Source: Sipunculus nudus
Taxonomy: Eukaryota; Annelida; Sipuncula; Golfingiida; Sipunculidae
Length of the DNA: 64,000 nt
NCBI GenBank assembly: GCA_026874595.1
Contig: CM049318.1
Coordinates: forward strand, 35,109,956-35,173,955
Direction: 5' to 3'
The translations under genes were made by a program, and so were the position numbers. This document shows positions 53,364 to 62,984 of this stretch, piece by piece (positions within the stretch are counted from its first letter, which is position 1; every line of letters begins with the position of its first letter). The notes under the pieces were generated by a model. That model made no database searches and was not told the DNA's origin. It worked only from the letters and a program-made list of their open reading frames with translations.

Positions 53364-53522
53364 ACATTTTCTGGAATAGGAGGTGCCGCGTGTATATATT
53401 TTGTAAAATGAAGAACCATATGTGGTACGAGCAGCAACTGTATGAACATGTGTTATAGCCATATTTGGAAAGGTGACGATGGACAATTGATTGAAGATAT
53501 GTCATTGTTTTGTTTTTTCTAG

Positions 53523-53567
53523 AGCAGAGATTGCATCAACAAACATCGACCCGCAGACACCGCTGAT
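53523..53567 (+). other. Probable 45 nt untranslated leader exon
   Basis: Bounded by TTTTTTCTAG and a consensus GTAAGT donor (GAT/GTAAGT). It has no ATG. It probably precedes the next coding exon, whose acceptor TTTGTAG is at 54028-54034. Confidence 0.5.
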
Positions 53568-54038
53568 GTAAGTATGCACATTTGACATTTTTACCTTTGT
53601 GTACGGTTTGTGGTTGTTTTATGTTTTCAATCAGAATATAATGATCGGGTACAAATGGGCTGATAACGAGACGGAATGGCAGACGAAGGAACGCACATCT
53701 GACAACAATTAATTATTGTAGTTTTTAGTCTGCGTCCCTGTACTGGGCCGTAATAATGATATGTTTTTTGATGTGAAAGAAAAGCTTGTATAATTATATT
53801 ATGTATCTGATATATGTATCTGATATTGTTGCATAATCAGTTTATGTGATTAACCAATTACCACTGGCTCGTGGTAACCTCCAGTTATGGTATATACGTG
53901 TGATAAACAGGGATTAACGTCAGTAAAAAATTAATGCATGGCATGCATATCTTCTCCATCCTATTTAAATGAGACATAGAGAGAGAGAGAGAATTTGTAT
54001 GATCTGTTTATGAGAGTTTGTGTTTCGTTTGTAGAAAG

Positions 54039-54491
54039 ATGACATACTACAACGTAACTGTTGATGGCATCGGGTGCAAGCATTTCATCCTGGACACAGA
54101 GAGTCCAATCTCTATGGTTGACATGAAGGTGTTTCTACCACAGAACTTCTGGTACACCCCGATGTGGGACGACATTCTGCACAAAGCATTATTAGTGCGA
54201 GAGCCGTGCAGAGCTTGTGGGGGTGCCCACAGAGGGGCCGCAGTACACCCATATAAAAAAAGAAACGTACAAGTGCTCTTCGAGGACGCACTGGGGCAAT
54301 GTTTCTATAATAATGTGGACATGAACATTGTCCATGATTGGAAATTCCCCAGTGCGTCAGGTGTACTGGGACGGGATTTTATTGGGAAATTCATCTTCAC
54401 CCCTCATGTAAAAAGACCCGCCTTGTACCAGAAAAGGAAATTTACAGAGCGTTGCCCGGACGTGTGGGGGGTGATTGAAAATTGGGGTTAA
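54039..54491 (+). CDS. Retropepsin-like aspartic protease homologue (150 aa)
   Basis: The protein starts 4 nt after a splice acceptor. It has the two landmarks of a single-domain retropepsin: FILDTESPIS (D19 T20 E21), at the place of the catalytic DTG/DSG, and ASGVLGRDFI (108-115), at the place of the hydrophobic-hydrophobic-Gly-Arg-Asp motif of the C-terminal half. Length is near that of a retropepsin monomer plus an insert (CRACGG, residues 57-62). The third active-site residue is Glu, not Gly or Ser, so activity is doubtful. It may be a domesticated or binding-only fold. Seen: motifs and spacing. Inferred: fold. Confidence 0.5.
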   Translation: MTYYNVTVDGIGCKHFILDTESPISMVDMKVFLPQNFWYTPMWDDILHKALLVREPCRACGGAHRGAAVHPYKKRNVQVLFEDALGQCFYNNVDMNIVHDWKFPSASGVLGRDFIGKFIFTPHVKRPALYQKRKFTERCPDVWGVIENWG

Positions 54492-54656
54492 AGTGTAAAA
54501 AAAAAAAAACTTATGAACTGTGGTAAACTTTAATTGAACATTGGGTTGGAAATGTCAATAGACTTTGTAAAAACTTTGTAAACTTTAATTGAACATTTTA
54601 AATTGATTGTATATATCATCTCTATATAAATATTGTACAGGAGTAACATGTATATA

Positions 54657-54911
54657 TTACAGTTTATCCGTATAAAAAAAAGACACATACAAATGCTCTT
54701 CGAGGACGCACTGGGGCAATGTTTCTATAATAAGGTGGATATGAATGTTGTATATGACTGGAAATTCCCCAGTGCGTCGGGTGTACTGGGGAGGGATTTC
54801 ATTGGTAAATTTATCTTCACCCCGCATGTGAAAAGACCTATATTGCACCAAAAACGTAAATTCACAGAACGTTGCCCGGAATTATGGGGGGTGATTGAAA
54901 ATTGGGGTTAA
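54657..54911 (+). pseudogene. Partial duplicate of the retropepsin-like gene (C-terminal half)
   Basis: Residues from IKKRHIQMLFEDALGQ to VIENWG repeat the last ~80 residues of the gene at 54039, with several conservative changes. GVLGRDF is kept but the DTE segment is absent. The 3' flank (GAACTGTGGTAAACTTTAATTG) is duplicated as well. A TATATTACAG acceptor directly precedes it, so it may serve as an alternative terminal exon. Confidence 0.55.
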
Positions 54912-55358
54912 AGTGTAAAAAAAAATATGAACTGTGGTAAACTTTAATTGAAATTGGGTTTGAAATGTAAATAAACTTTGTAAAAACATGGAAAACTGTA
55001 ATTGAAAATTGGGGTTGATAATACCAAAAACGTATTAAAAATTGGTAAACGTTTCATCTCCTGTACAATGAAACGTTCAATATTTCAAATGTTTGTATAT
55101 GTCATATTTTATAGCTTTTTCTGTATATATTGTATACACCAGATCTGTGTATCTGTTATGTTATCAGAATAAAGGTCATTGTATATTTGATACAGGGTAT
55201 GTTATTTTGTTTACGTGTGTGTAAATGGACAATCCTTTTAACATGTGGTTGATGCTGAAGGAATCCAAAGGGCCGGCGGCGGGCTGGCAGACGCCCTTGG
55301 GTTTCTTCACCATCACCACAGATCACCAAGCAAGCAGCAATTATCCAAGACGTCTAAA
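54912..55358. other. Intergenic with poly(A) signal
   Basis: AT-rich, no gene. AATAAA near 55168 could end upstream transcripts. The later part is probably the start of the leader exon of the long RING gene. Confidence 0.45.
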
Positions 55359-55420
55359 AGATGACAAGAAAGCTGGAGCCGGAGGGCGGGCGGGCAGATG
55401 CTCCGGCTTTCTTGTCATCT
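55359..55420 (+). ncRNA. 21-bp perfect hairpin in leader exon of RING gene
   Basis: Arms 55359-55379 and 55400-55420 pair over 21 bp with a single G-U, closing a 20 nt G-rich loop. A donor TTCAG/GTATGC at 55499/55500 ends the surrounding presumed leader exon. The size and near-perfect pairing resemble a miRNA precursor or a strong 5' UTR structure; which one cannot be decided here. Confidence 0.55.
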
Positions 55421-55797
55421 CTCAAAAAGAACCCAGAACGAGTGTCGGAGTGATGGTCCCCGCCGCCCTCACCGGCTGAAACCATCGCCGGATGTTCAGG
55501 TATGCTGTGTTTTTTTTTTTTGCAGTGCATGTACGTTTTTCATCAGGATATGTAGTCATGTTTGTGTACAAAATAATATGTTCTAAGATACGTACAGCGC
55601 TGTCGGTGTGTTTCTGTTGTAAAGAAACAGTAATTATGTTTTATCTTAGTTTGTATTGACTTGTCATCTGTTCTCTTCTGTTTACGTATGATGCTATGTC
55701 ATCACAGGCAACATTACACATACATACCATGTACACCCCCCCCCCTCTTCTTTTGCCATAACACGTCTCATGTGTGTTTCCTTATCATTTCAGAGCG

Positions 55798-57759
55798 ATG
55801 GAACAGACTGAACATTCCGACAGTTCGTCCATAGAAGAGGAGGACGTTATATACATCGGCACCGAACGCCAGCGGAACGAGTCGGAAGCGTTAAGCATCA
55901 GAGGCTTGTTTCTGAACTACATGGAGGTTGAAGATGCTCTGAGCCTCCGTGTTGATCTCCTCGCTTTAGCCACAGACGTCAATCTGATAGATCTGCCTAC
56001 GCTGCTGCCACACAGGGATGACCTCAAGTACGTGCAGTCGTATAGGGAAAGTGGAAAATCGGAAGCGCGCTCCATTACCACTGCTTTATACGTGAACTGT
56101 TCTTTGTTCAATGTAAACATATTGGAGCTATACCACAGGCTCTTCCAAAGAGGCATGTCCGACGCATGTGCCCTGTTAAGCGAGGTATTTGAAATCGGCA
56201 TATTACAAGACTGTTTCAACAATGTGGTCCCGCACCGTTACTACCCGATCGTGTTGGTGTCTGATGACGATGAACACATCATGCGGTTTACACAGTGTGA
56301 AGAAGAACAATTCATGCCGGGAGACGGATACAATGACGTAACACGTCCTGAGCCGCATGCGCAGCAAGAAGGAGGGGCGGAAAATGCAGACCAAGCGGAC
56401 GAGGATGAGGAAGGTTTGGATGCGCGGGAGGTTTCAACAGAACGTGAATACCAACGCGTACGTGAGGCTGTTTTAGCGTATATCGAGAAAGACGTTTGGT
56501 ATGAGCCGGAGTTCAGGATCGCATACACCCTGTTTGATGCCACGCAATGGGACAGCTTGGTGGCCGACCTTGTCGGAAGTATACGTTTAACTAGGCTTTT
56601 AATGAAATTACTAAAAAAACACGGTATGATAGACGCCTCCTTGAGCAAAACTGAAGTCGAAGACATCTATAAGAAACAGGACATCCGACGCGTGCTTGGT
56701 CATATCTATCGCCCTGGGGAGACAACACGGAGGAAAGCATTTAAACGCCTGTTACTCCTGAGGTTTTGCGTCCAGGTGGCGAGGCAGACAGATGCCGATA
56801 GGTGTCTCCAGGATTTCCTGCCGGCAGAGATGGACTTTAATCAACCAGGTCGTGTTTCAGGGATCACCGGTTCACATAAATGCAACGTAGCGTTGCATCC
56901 TGACATGAATTGGAATGGCCGCTTTCCCAGGAGAAAAAGGCGATATACCACAAGGCCGTCATCACCCGCCCCGTCTTCGACCTCGTCACAATCGCGTACT
57001 GAGAGCCCGTTTGATGCAGGTCGGGAATTATTGCAGTTGATGAATTCCATAACAGCAACCAACCCGCCCCAAAATGTCGCTGACGACACAGACGCCTCTG
57101 ATCCATTGACTTCTGAACGTCGACCTCCCGTGGACCCTGCGCCTTCATCGGAACATGATACATCAACCCAGGGAGGTCAGACCCGATCTGATAACATTTT
57201 GCCTGCACCCAAAAGGTTAAAGCTTCGACACGTCAGGACGGGCGCCACCGAAGCAGCGATGTTTCCTCCATATACGGGTGGCAATGCGGAAACAGTTTCG
57301 GCAGCACCTGACACATCAATCCGTTCGGCGACAGTTTCTACATGCAGAGGTTCGGCAAACGTTTCAGATCCAGGCGTTGTCGTTTCCAGTGTGGAGGAGC
57401 AGCTCGCACACGCTCAGACCATGATTGCCCAGCTTCAAAGTAATGAAAGGGATGCCCAGGAAAGGCTAAGTCGCTTCCGGTGTCCAATTTGTTTGGAGAA
57501 CACCGTGGACTGTTTCCTAAAAAAATGCGGACACATGTTTTGTCACAGATGTATAATGGCGGTGTTCTCCTACAATGAAAATAGAAACGGCTTTCAAGCG
57601 TTGATAAATCGCTTGCGCGACAACATGTTCCGTTCCACGTCCCGTTCCACGTCCCGCGAGGAGGTCCATTGTCCGACATGCAGGGTACCCAACAAACGCA
57701 CTGATGTGGTGAAGATATACATCTGGTGGGTGGCGTGTCGTTTTGTAAATATGTTTTGA
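55798..57759 (+). CDS. Long death-fold-like/RING protein (653 aa)
   Basis: The ATG is 4 nt after the acceptor TTATCATTTCAG; an upstream non-ATG extension would lie in intron. The N-terminal ~130 residues (GLFLNYMEVEDALSLR, ELYHRLFQRGM) are helical and DED-like. A second helical block (about 225-355) aligns with the 288-residue unit RING protein: RRVLGHIY, LLLLRFCVQVARQ, FLPAEMDF. A ~200-residue disordered Ser/Thr/Pro linker follows. The RING: CPIC from C562, KKCGHMFC, HRC, CPTC (C625, C628), with an unusually long ~40-residue insert containing RSTSRSTSREE. The unit protein ends shortly after its RING at TLYI; here KIYI is followed by WWVACRFVNMF, or splicing at the TG/GTGGGT site there. Probable E3 ligase in death or innate signalling (inference). 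Confidence 0.75.
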   Translation: MEQTEHSDSSSIEEEDVIYIGTERQRNESEALSIRGLFLNYMEVEDALSLRVDLLALATDVNLIDLPTLLPHRDDLKYVQSYRESGKSEARSITTALYVNCSLFNVNILELYHRLFQRGMSDACALLSEVFEIGILQDCFNNVVPHRYYPIVLVSDDDEHIMRFTQCEEEQFMPGDGYNDVTRPEPHAQQEGGAENADQADEDEEGLDAREVSTEREYQRVREAVLAYIEKDVWYEPEFRIAYTLFDATQWDSLVADLVGSIRLTRLLMKLLKKHGMIDASLSKTEVEDIYKKQDIRRVLGHIYRPGETTRRKAFKRLLLLRFCVQVARQTDADRCLQDFLPAEMDFNQPGRVSGITGSHKCNVALHPDMNWNGRFPRRKRRYTTRPSSPAPSSTSSQSRTESPFDAGRELLQLMNSITATNPPQNVADDTDASDPLTSERRPPVDPAPSSEHDTSTQGGQTRSDNILPAPKRLKLRHVRTGATEAAMFPPYTGGNAETVSAAPDTSIRSATVSTCRGSANVSDPGVVVSSVEEQLAHAQTMIAQLQSNERDAQERLSRFRCPICLENTVDCFLKKCGHMFCHRCIMAVFSYNENRNGFQALINRLRDNMFRSTSRSTSREEVHCPTCRVPNKRTDVVKIYIWWVACRFVNMF

Positions 57760-58051
57760 CCGTCCATCTGTCTGTATGTGTGTTGGTGTTAATATACTTG
57801 TTGTATATTGATATATATATATAAATATATATAAATATATATATAAACAATATATATATGTTGTAATATGATAGTGTTGTGTCGTTATACATATGTGTTT
57901 ATTTATTTCAGGGTCAAATGGGACATTCCATCCGAGCATCTGGCAATGTTTCACATGTTTGCATGATTTGCTGCCCCCCCCCCCCCCTCACAGGTTTTGT
58001 TCTTCTTCTTATACAAGTGTACTTTTACATTATCATTTGCTTATGTTCCAG

Positions 58052-58360
58052 ATGAACCCAAAAGCGATATGCAGATGCTACATGTCAACGCGAAGAGAGG
58101 GGCTGAAAGTATGCATTCGGTTAGACGGCCGAATTGATAAATGCCTTAAAGTGAGACTGGAGCGTATACAGTCACCTTGCCGGATTGACAAATGCCTGAG
58201 AGTGAGTCTGGAGCGTGTACGGGCACCCGGTACAAAAAAACACAATCATACATCCGAGCGACAGTTCATGTTCACATCTGATATGCAACGGAAAATTCAT
58301 CCAAAGCTGCGCTGGAAGCCTGCAGAGTTGTTAGGTTTTCTTATAAACCTGTACCCGTGA
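58052..58360 (+). CDS. Small basic protein with internal repeat (102 aa)
   Basis: The ATG immediately follows a TTATGTTCCAG acceptor. Residues about 27-42 and 44-59 are a repeat (RIDKCLKVRLERIQ and RIDKCLRVSLERVR). Strongly basic, with a C-terminal RKIHPKLRWKPAELLGFL. Not recognised. It may use a leader shared with the RING gene upstream, since another acceptor (TTATTTCAG) lies near 57911. Confidence 0.5.
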   Translation: MNPKAICRCYMSTRREGLKVCIRLDGRIDKCLKVRLERIQSPCRIDKCLRVSLERVRAPGTKKHNHTSERQFMFTSDMQRKIHPKLRWKPAELLGFLINLYP

Positions 58361-59245
58361 CCATTTCCACGCACGTTGTACAAACAACATTTTATCGAAA
58401 AGGTACATATATATATATTTATTATATATATATATATTGTGGAACAATTCGCTGTCGTCTGTCACGCTTCTGTATATTGTGGGACAATTCGCTGTGACTA
58501 CACATGACCTTTATGACATTTGCACGCTTGCCATGTATGTTTATCGATGATATGAAATATATCTGATATATGTAAACCTGTATAAATGTAAATTGTTTAA
58601 GTGAACGGAATATATTTATGTATACCTGACAACATGTCTCATTATTCATTTCATGTTTCCGTGTGTATGCAGATGTATGTGTGTGCGTTTATGTGTAAAA
58701 TGTGCTTTGCTTGCGGTGTGTTGGGGTATGTTTTACGATCGCCCTCATCACCTGAAGAAATATTAGAAGATTACCAATCCTTTGTGCAGATATATACGTG
58801 TGTGCTTATATGTAAATGTGTGGTTTTGTAAGCTGGTGTACAGTGTACGTTGTTATAGTCCACATAGCCTCAGGAAATATGAAAACGTACCCGGCCTTAA
58901 TATCAGACATTGAACGACACTATCCCTTTGAAAAAAAAAATTGTAACACGAGGAAGACAGACATCCAACATACGCTAAAGACAGACATCCAACATACGTG
59001 AAAGACATACATCCAACATATGGTTTTAAAACAAAAAATAAAAACATCGGCAAGGGTGCATATACTGCCATCTGGCGGTGACTGTGCTATATAAACAGAC
59101 ACGACACGCCAAGTAGATATAACGCAACAAATAAGTAATGCCGAGTGGATTGTCTGTTATGAACACGAACAACTGACGTGATAGACAAAACTTACACAAA
59201 GAAAATTGTATAGATGACAAACAGATGGAGAATAATGTATCATGA
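58361..59245. other. Non-coding with short tandem repeats
   Basis: No gene supported. Includes TA-rich runs near 58409-58436, a two-fold ATTGTGGRACAATTCGCTGT repeat (58435 and 58477), and the 24 bp repeat listed separately. Confidence 0.5.
58956..59021 (+). repeat. 24 bp tandem repeat, three units
   Basis: GACAGACATCCAACATACG-type units at 58956 and 58980, with a partial third at 59004. Confidence 0.85.
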
Positions 59246-59318
59246 AGGTGCTGGCGGGATTCGAACCCACAACCCCTGGCTTCGGAAACCAGTGCTCTAT
59301 CCATTGAGCCACAACACC
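59246..59318 (-). tRNA. tRNA-Arg (CCG)
   Basis: Reverse strand. Acceptor GGTGTTG pairs fully with CAGCACC. D arm GCTC/GAGC, anticodon arm CTGGT-TTCCGAA-GCCAG with CCG, T arm GTGGG-TTCGAAT-CCCGC. 73 nt, no intron. Confidence 0.93.
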
Positions 59319-59671
59319 CACATCAATGTGCTCACACATGACGTAACATGTACATACTGATGGCTGACGAAACCAGAAGGTTATAAATGTTTATGTTAAA
59401 ATAACAATCAACTGCGCACATTTCTTACAGCGACAATGTTCCGGATTTGAGAAGACGGGGGGAGAGGGGAAAGGGGGGGGGGGGCAAGTGTGAAACGGAA
59501 GACGCCGAGAGAAGGAGTTGTTATGTAACAATCATAATCATAAACAACAAACACACCTGCACATTCATGTCCGTTTATTTGAACTTTGCCTGATGTAAGC
59601 TGTGTATTCCCCAAGCCAAAAAAAAAAAACGGATCGACATATTCATCTTTCTCCCGCAAACCAGGTGCCGT

Positions 59672-60220
59672 TTATAACAACGGATACACCCCTCCCTTGT
59701 AAAAGGGGCGCTCAATGTCCAACTCTGACCTCCAGTCTGTGAACAAACATGTGACCCGATGTTTGACCTTTGACCACGGTGTAAAATCCACATCTGGCAA
59801 TATATTCTGCAATTCCGCCATCAGCGACTCCATCAAATGCCAGCGCGCCATTGGCGCATTTGACACGAAATCTGCGAAATCATGAAATGTCTCCACATCG
59901 TTGCCGCAATTTACAGGCAGGTACTTCTCCATAAGGGGAGCTATTGCATCCTGTTTGTCCAGTTCGTCATATAGCTGAACAGAACGTTCACACGAGAAAG
60001 CGTCTTCAAAACGTTCACTCATGTCATATGTTGTTTCCAATGAACAGTCACAGCAGTGGCCATCCACGCCTTTACAATCACTGTCACAATCGCATGTCAC
60101 GTGAAGCAAGCACTTGCATTTATCACAGTATACATCGTTGCTACTTTGACCTGGACCTTTTGTGACACATGCATCCATGGTTCCTTCGTCCATGTACAGG
60201 AGTCCGTCACACAGCCCCAT
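59672..60220 (-). CDS. Cys-rich protein with possible death-fold domain (182 aa)
   Basis: Start placed at ATGGGGCTG (60220). Residues about 30-60 are very Cys-rich (CDKCKC, CDCDSDC, HCCDC), probably metal-binding. Residues ~66-148 are helical, with a pattern (LMEKYLP, FADFVSNAPMARWHLMESLMAEL) resembling helices 4-5 of CARD-type domains. It lies convergent to the tRNA-Arg region and shares strand with the CARD-like gene behind it. The death-fold call is weak. Confidence 0.5.
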   Translation of the reverse strand: MGLCDGLLYMDEGTMDACVTKGPGQSSNDVYCDKCKCLLHVTCDCDSDCKGVDGHCCDCSLETTYDMSERFEDAFSCERSVQLYDELDKQDAIAPLMEKYLPVNCGNDVETFHDFADFVSNAPMARWHLMESLMAELQNILPDVDFTPWSKVKHRVTCLFTDWRSELDIERPFYKGGVYPLL

Positions 60221-60690
60221 ACACAAGTATCTATCATCAGTACAAATAGATACACGTTCACATCGTCACGTCGCTTCATCGTATTTATCATCATCATTGC
60301 AGTGAGAAAGTTTGTGTGATATGAGGCGGGCGACCAGTCGGTGAATGCAAGATTGTTATAACGGAAGGGGGCAAAAGGGGGGGAGGGAGGGGGAGGTGGT
60401 GGTAGTGGCAGAATCCATATTTTGTGACACGAGGACAACCGTCTCACACATTCATTAACACGTATACGTGTAGACGAGAATGACAATATGTAACATGTAC
60501 CATAAACGTTTATTTCAGGTTATTACATACCAAGCAGTGGTTTAATCACATGTGCATATATGGTCATGAATGTTCTGTTATCGCCACCAAGCAGAAACGT
60601 ATCATAACAACCAATTACGAATGTTTATATGAACATTTCCCACATTCCAAGCAGAGGTTTATTCACATGTGCATATAAGGTCACGATTGT
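60221..60690. other. Short intergenic stretch
   Basis: No gene. G-rich run at 60366-60403 and a two-fold repeat CCAAGCAG...CACATGTGCATATA (60530 and 60647). Confidence 0.5.
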
Positions 60691-61542
60691 TCAGATAACA
60701 ACGTACGGGTTATTTTTTTTCCGGTTACTCTGCAGGAATGTGATGTAATCGGGAAACAAGACCTGCACGCCTGACAAACTGAGACCACGTTCGATTGTTC
60801 CACCTATCTGTCCGTATCCTGCCTCGCGAAAGATAACCGCCAGTTTGTTCCAGTACCACAGCGGAAGTTTTTCAAGGTAAGTCAAAAAAGTCAAGCGCCT
60901 TTTAAACGCTAATCCGGTGATGAGAAACAGTTTATCCCTTTGAAACTGGTTCATTATATGCAAGTCTACGCACAAACGCGTAACGACACAGGACTCGTCC
61001 ATGCACAGGATGTCATCCCGGATAAACAGGGGACGTATATATACAGCCATGAGGACACCAAGGTCTTTCTCGCCGCCTGTGGATGCTCTTGGACATGTGT
61101 ACCGTCGGGAACGAAAGAATGCCTCCAGCCGAGACAGTTTTTTACTGTAAGCAGGATCTTGTACTGTTTTATTCATCTTATGATCCGCAGTCGGGGCCCG
61201 CGGCAGGCTCTGTATGGCGTGTCGCATGACCACGTTCCAAAAAAAATAATACACCTGCGATTCACCGGTTTTGCAAAATAGCTTCATGGCCTCGTCCATT
61301 TTTTCTAAATGGAACCGCCCTGCCAGATGACTAAGCAGCATGACGCCGCGTACTTTGGCACGTTTTTCTTGCATGATGTTTTCAAACATCGTACGATCAA
61401 GGAAACCGAGCTGCAACATTATATTCCAAAGGGGGGATGTCACCTTCGTGTGGATTTTCTGAGCCAGTGTGGGTATCTGACGTCCCATGTACCTCATTAC
61501 AGCTTCGTTGTTCGCATACACCTCAGACCGGATATGGGCCAT
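60691..61542 (-). CDS. Tandem CARD-like protein (283 aa)
   Basis: The ATG directly follows a CTGTCACAG acceptor. Two regions show the CARD pattern: a hydrophobic helix, a G-hydrophobic-L turn, an I..k segment, an LL..L helix, and an A..F...L...G end. Region 1: about 30-105 (LQLGFLDR, MLLSHLAGRFHLEKM, MKLFCKTGE). Region 2: about 175-250 (KRRLTFLTYLEKLPLWYW, LAVIFREAGYGQIG). CARDs are homotypic adaptors in apoptosis and RIG-I/NLR signalling. No other domain is evident, so this would be an adaptor or decoy (inference). Call based on pattern only. Confidence 0.5.
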   Translation of the reverse strand: MAHIRSEVYANNEAVMRYMGRQIPTLAQKIHTKVTSPLWNIMLQLGFLDRTMFENIMQEKRAKVRGVMLLSHLAGRFHLEKMDEAMKLFCKTGESQVYYFFWNVVMRHAIQSLPRAPTADHKMNKTVQDPAYSKKLSRLEAFFRSRRYTCPRASTGGEKDLGVLMAVYIRPLFIRDDILCMDESCVVTRLCVDLHIMNQFQRDKLFLITGLAFKRRLTFLTYLEKLPLWYWNKLAVIFREAGYGQIGGTIERGLSLSGVQVLFPDYITFLQSNRKKNNPYVVI

Positions 61543-61639
61543 CTGTGACAGAACAGAGAGAGAGAGATAGAGATAGAGAAATTACAGACAGGGTATCATG
61601 TAAAAATGACCATCAGACCTTGCACGCCAACATTTCAAA

Positions 61640-62110
61640 CCCTGCGTACAGGCACATCCATACCGCAGTTTCGCCGGCAAAACTCCGATTCTTGCATGCG
61701 ATACATGAAAAAGGAGACGGTAGTGAAAGTTACATCATTTATTCCGAACTAACTGGTACAAGAATATCTACTGCGCTATCATCCAAACTGTTACAAACAA
61801 TATATATCAAAAACTGTCTTATAAACTATGAAACCGATATATGTAAGGCATACACGGACAAAATATTTACAGTAGGTACACATTAAACAAAATACATATC
61901 AAGTGCGATCTATGATAAAAATAAGACAAGTTAACTAAACCATAACATGTACCTTGATTGTACGTACGTGGTATTAACAAATGGGTATTAAAATGCGATC
62001 ATATAACAAAAGTTCTCTTGGTCAAAGATACCACATATATCCTGTACACCACACAGTGTGTACCGCCCTTCACAGGGGCAAAAAATGTACATTTCTTGGT
62101 TGAAATGATT
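61640..62110 (-). repeat. Direct duplicate of gene 3' flank, first copy
   Basis: Matches about 63060-63490: the CCGGCAAAACTCCGATTC, GGAGACGGTAGTGAAAG and CTTGGTCAAAGA stretches occur in the same order. Together with the genes at 62115 and 63493 this shows a ~1.4 kb tandem duplication. The copy here has extra bases after CCGAACTAA. Confidence 0.8.
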
Positions 62111-62114
62111 TTCT

Positions 62115-62984
62115 TTACTTTGTGTTCCTTTTTTTGTTCCTTTTTTTGCCACGCATCTTGCGTTTCTTGATGACGCGACCTGTTTTAACTGTTGTGGTTT
62201 TAGGTTGATCCTGCGCAGTAGAAGTCACGCGGCGTTTTTTCTTCCTCGCTATTTTTTCCGCTTTTTCTTCTGCGATACATATGGCCTCATCATTTAACCA
62301 TTTCAAATAATCCGCGAGCCTGTCCCAGTTCAAGCGGTGGTCCTGCAGAGCTTCATATGGTACCCATTTGGTCGTATTATCCAGTGTGTCAATCATATCA
62401 ATATAAAGGGTCTCCACCCAATCCATGTACCCTGACAGTTTACATAGAGCTGGGTACACCAGATCCTGGCACGGCATGTCTGTCAGTTCGTCGACGGTTT
62501 CATACATCTGCATATACGTATTCCAGTATTCCCTATCGTGCACAAAAACGTCTCTTTCGTTTCGTTCATCCCAGGATTCTTCCTCGAATTGTTTGATGTA
62601 CCCTGGATACCGCGACATGATATCAACCAACAGCCTCGTCTTTAATGAGAAATCTTTCAAAACCTGGCACTCTCCTTCTTCATCGGGTGATTCTTGTACA
62701 CGTTTTTCCGCATCATTGGCCAGTTTTAGGAGCGCCTCAGTGTTTTTCTTTAACGCTTCTCTAGCTGACGTTTCGTGCATCAGTCGGTACTTGTTTCGGG
62801 TTTCTTCATCAGATGAGTCATCCGACGAGTCATCCCATGAGTCATCCGATATGTCGGAATCTGGGGTGTTGGCTTTTACTTGGTAGTTGAGTGAACAGTC
62901 TTGGTGGTCTGGGTCGTCCGTTTGATGGCGCGGGGCGTCCACCATGTCAGTCATTGTTTGGTCGCACACTTCTGTCGTTTCCAT
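62115..62984 (-). CDS. Acidic/basic bipartite protein (289 aa), paralogue 1
   Basis: The ATG is 15 nt after an ATATTGCAG acceptor. The N-terminus has a Ser/Asp run (about 44-62, DSWDDSSDDSSDEE), a candidate CK2-phosphorylated acidic patch. The middle is helical (LLVDIMSRYPGYIKQFEEES, LDNTTKWVPYEALQD). The C-terminus is Lys/Arg-rich (IARKKKRR, KKRKMRGKKRNKKR), a likely nuclear localisation or nucleic-acid-binding tail. Acidic plus basic ends recall chromatin-associated proteins, but I recognise no family. A tandem paralogue follows upstream on the same strand. Confidence 0.6.
   Translation of the reverse strand: METTEVCDQTMTDMVDAPRHQTDDPDHQDCSLNYQVKANTPDSDISDDSWDDSSDDSSDEETRNKYRLMHETSAREALKKNTEALLKLANDAEKRVQESPDEEGECQVLKDFSLKTRLLVDIMSRYPGYIKQFEEESWDERNERDVFVHDREYWNTYMQMYETVDELTDMPCQDLVYPALCKLSGYMDWVETLYIDMIDTLDNTTKWVPYEALQDHRLNWDRLADYLKWLNDEAICIAEEKAEKIARKKKRRVTSTAQDQPKTTTVKTGRVIKKRKMRGKKRNKKRNTK

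Noticed and set aside
54039-54491. Retropepsin-like gene as part of a retrotransposon
   Set aside because: No gag, reverse transcriptase, integrase or LTR was found on either side within the gene-sized neighbourhood.
55225-55479. 84-codon open frame before the long RING gene
   Set aside because: It runs through both arms of the 21-bp hairpin and through low-complexity G-rich sequence, and ends just before a splice donor. It is better read as leader exon.
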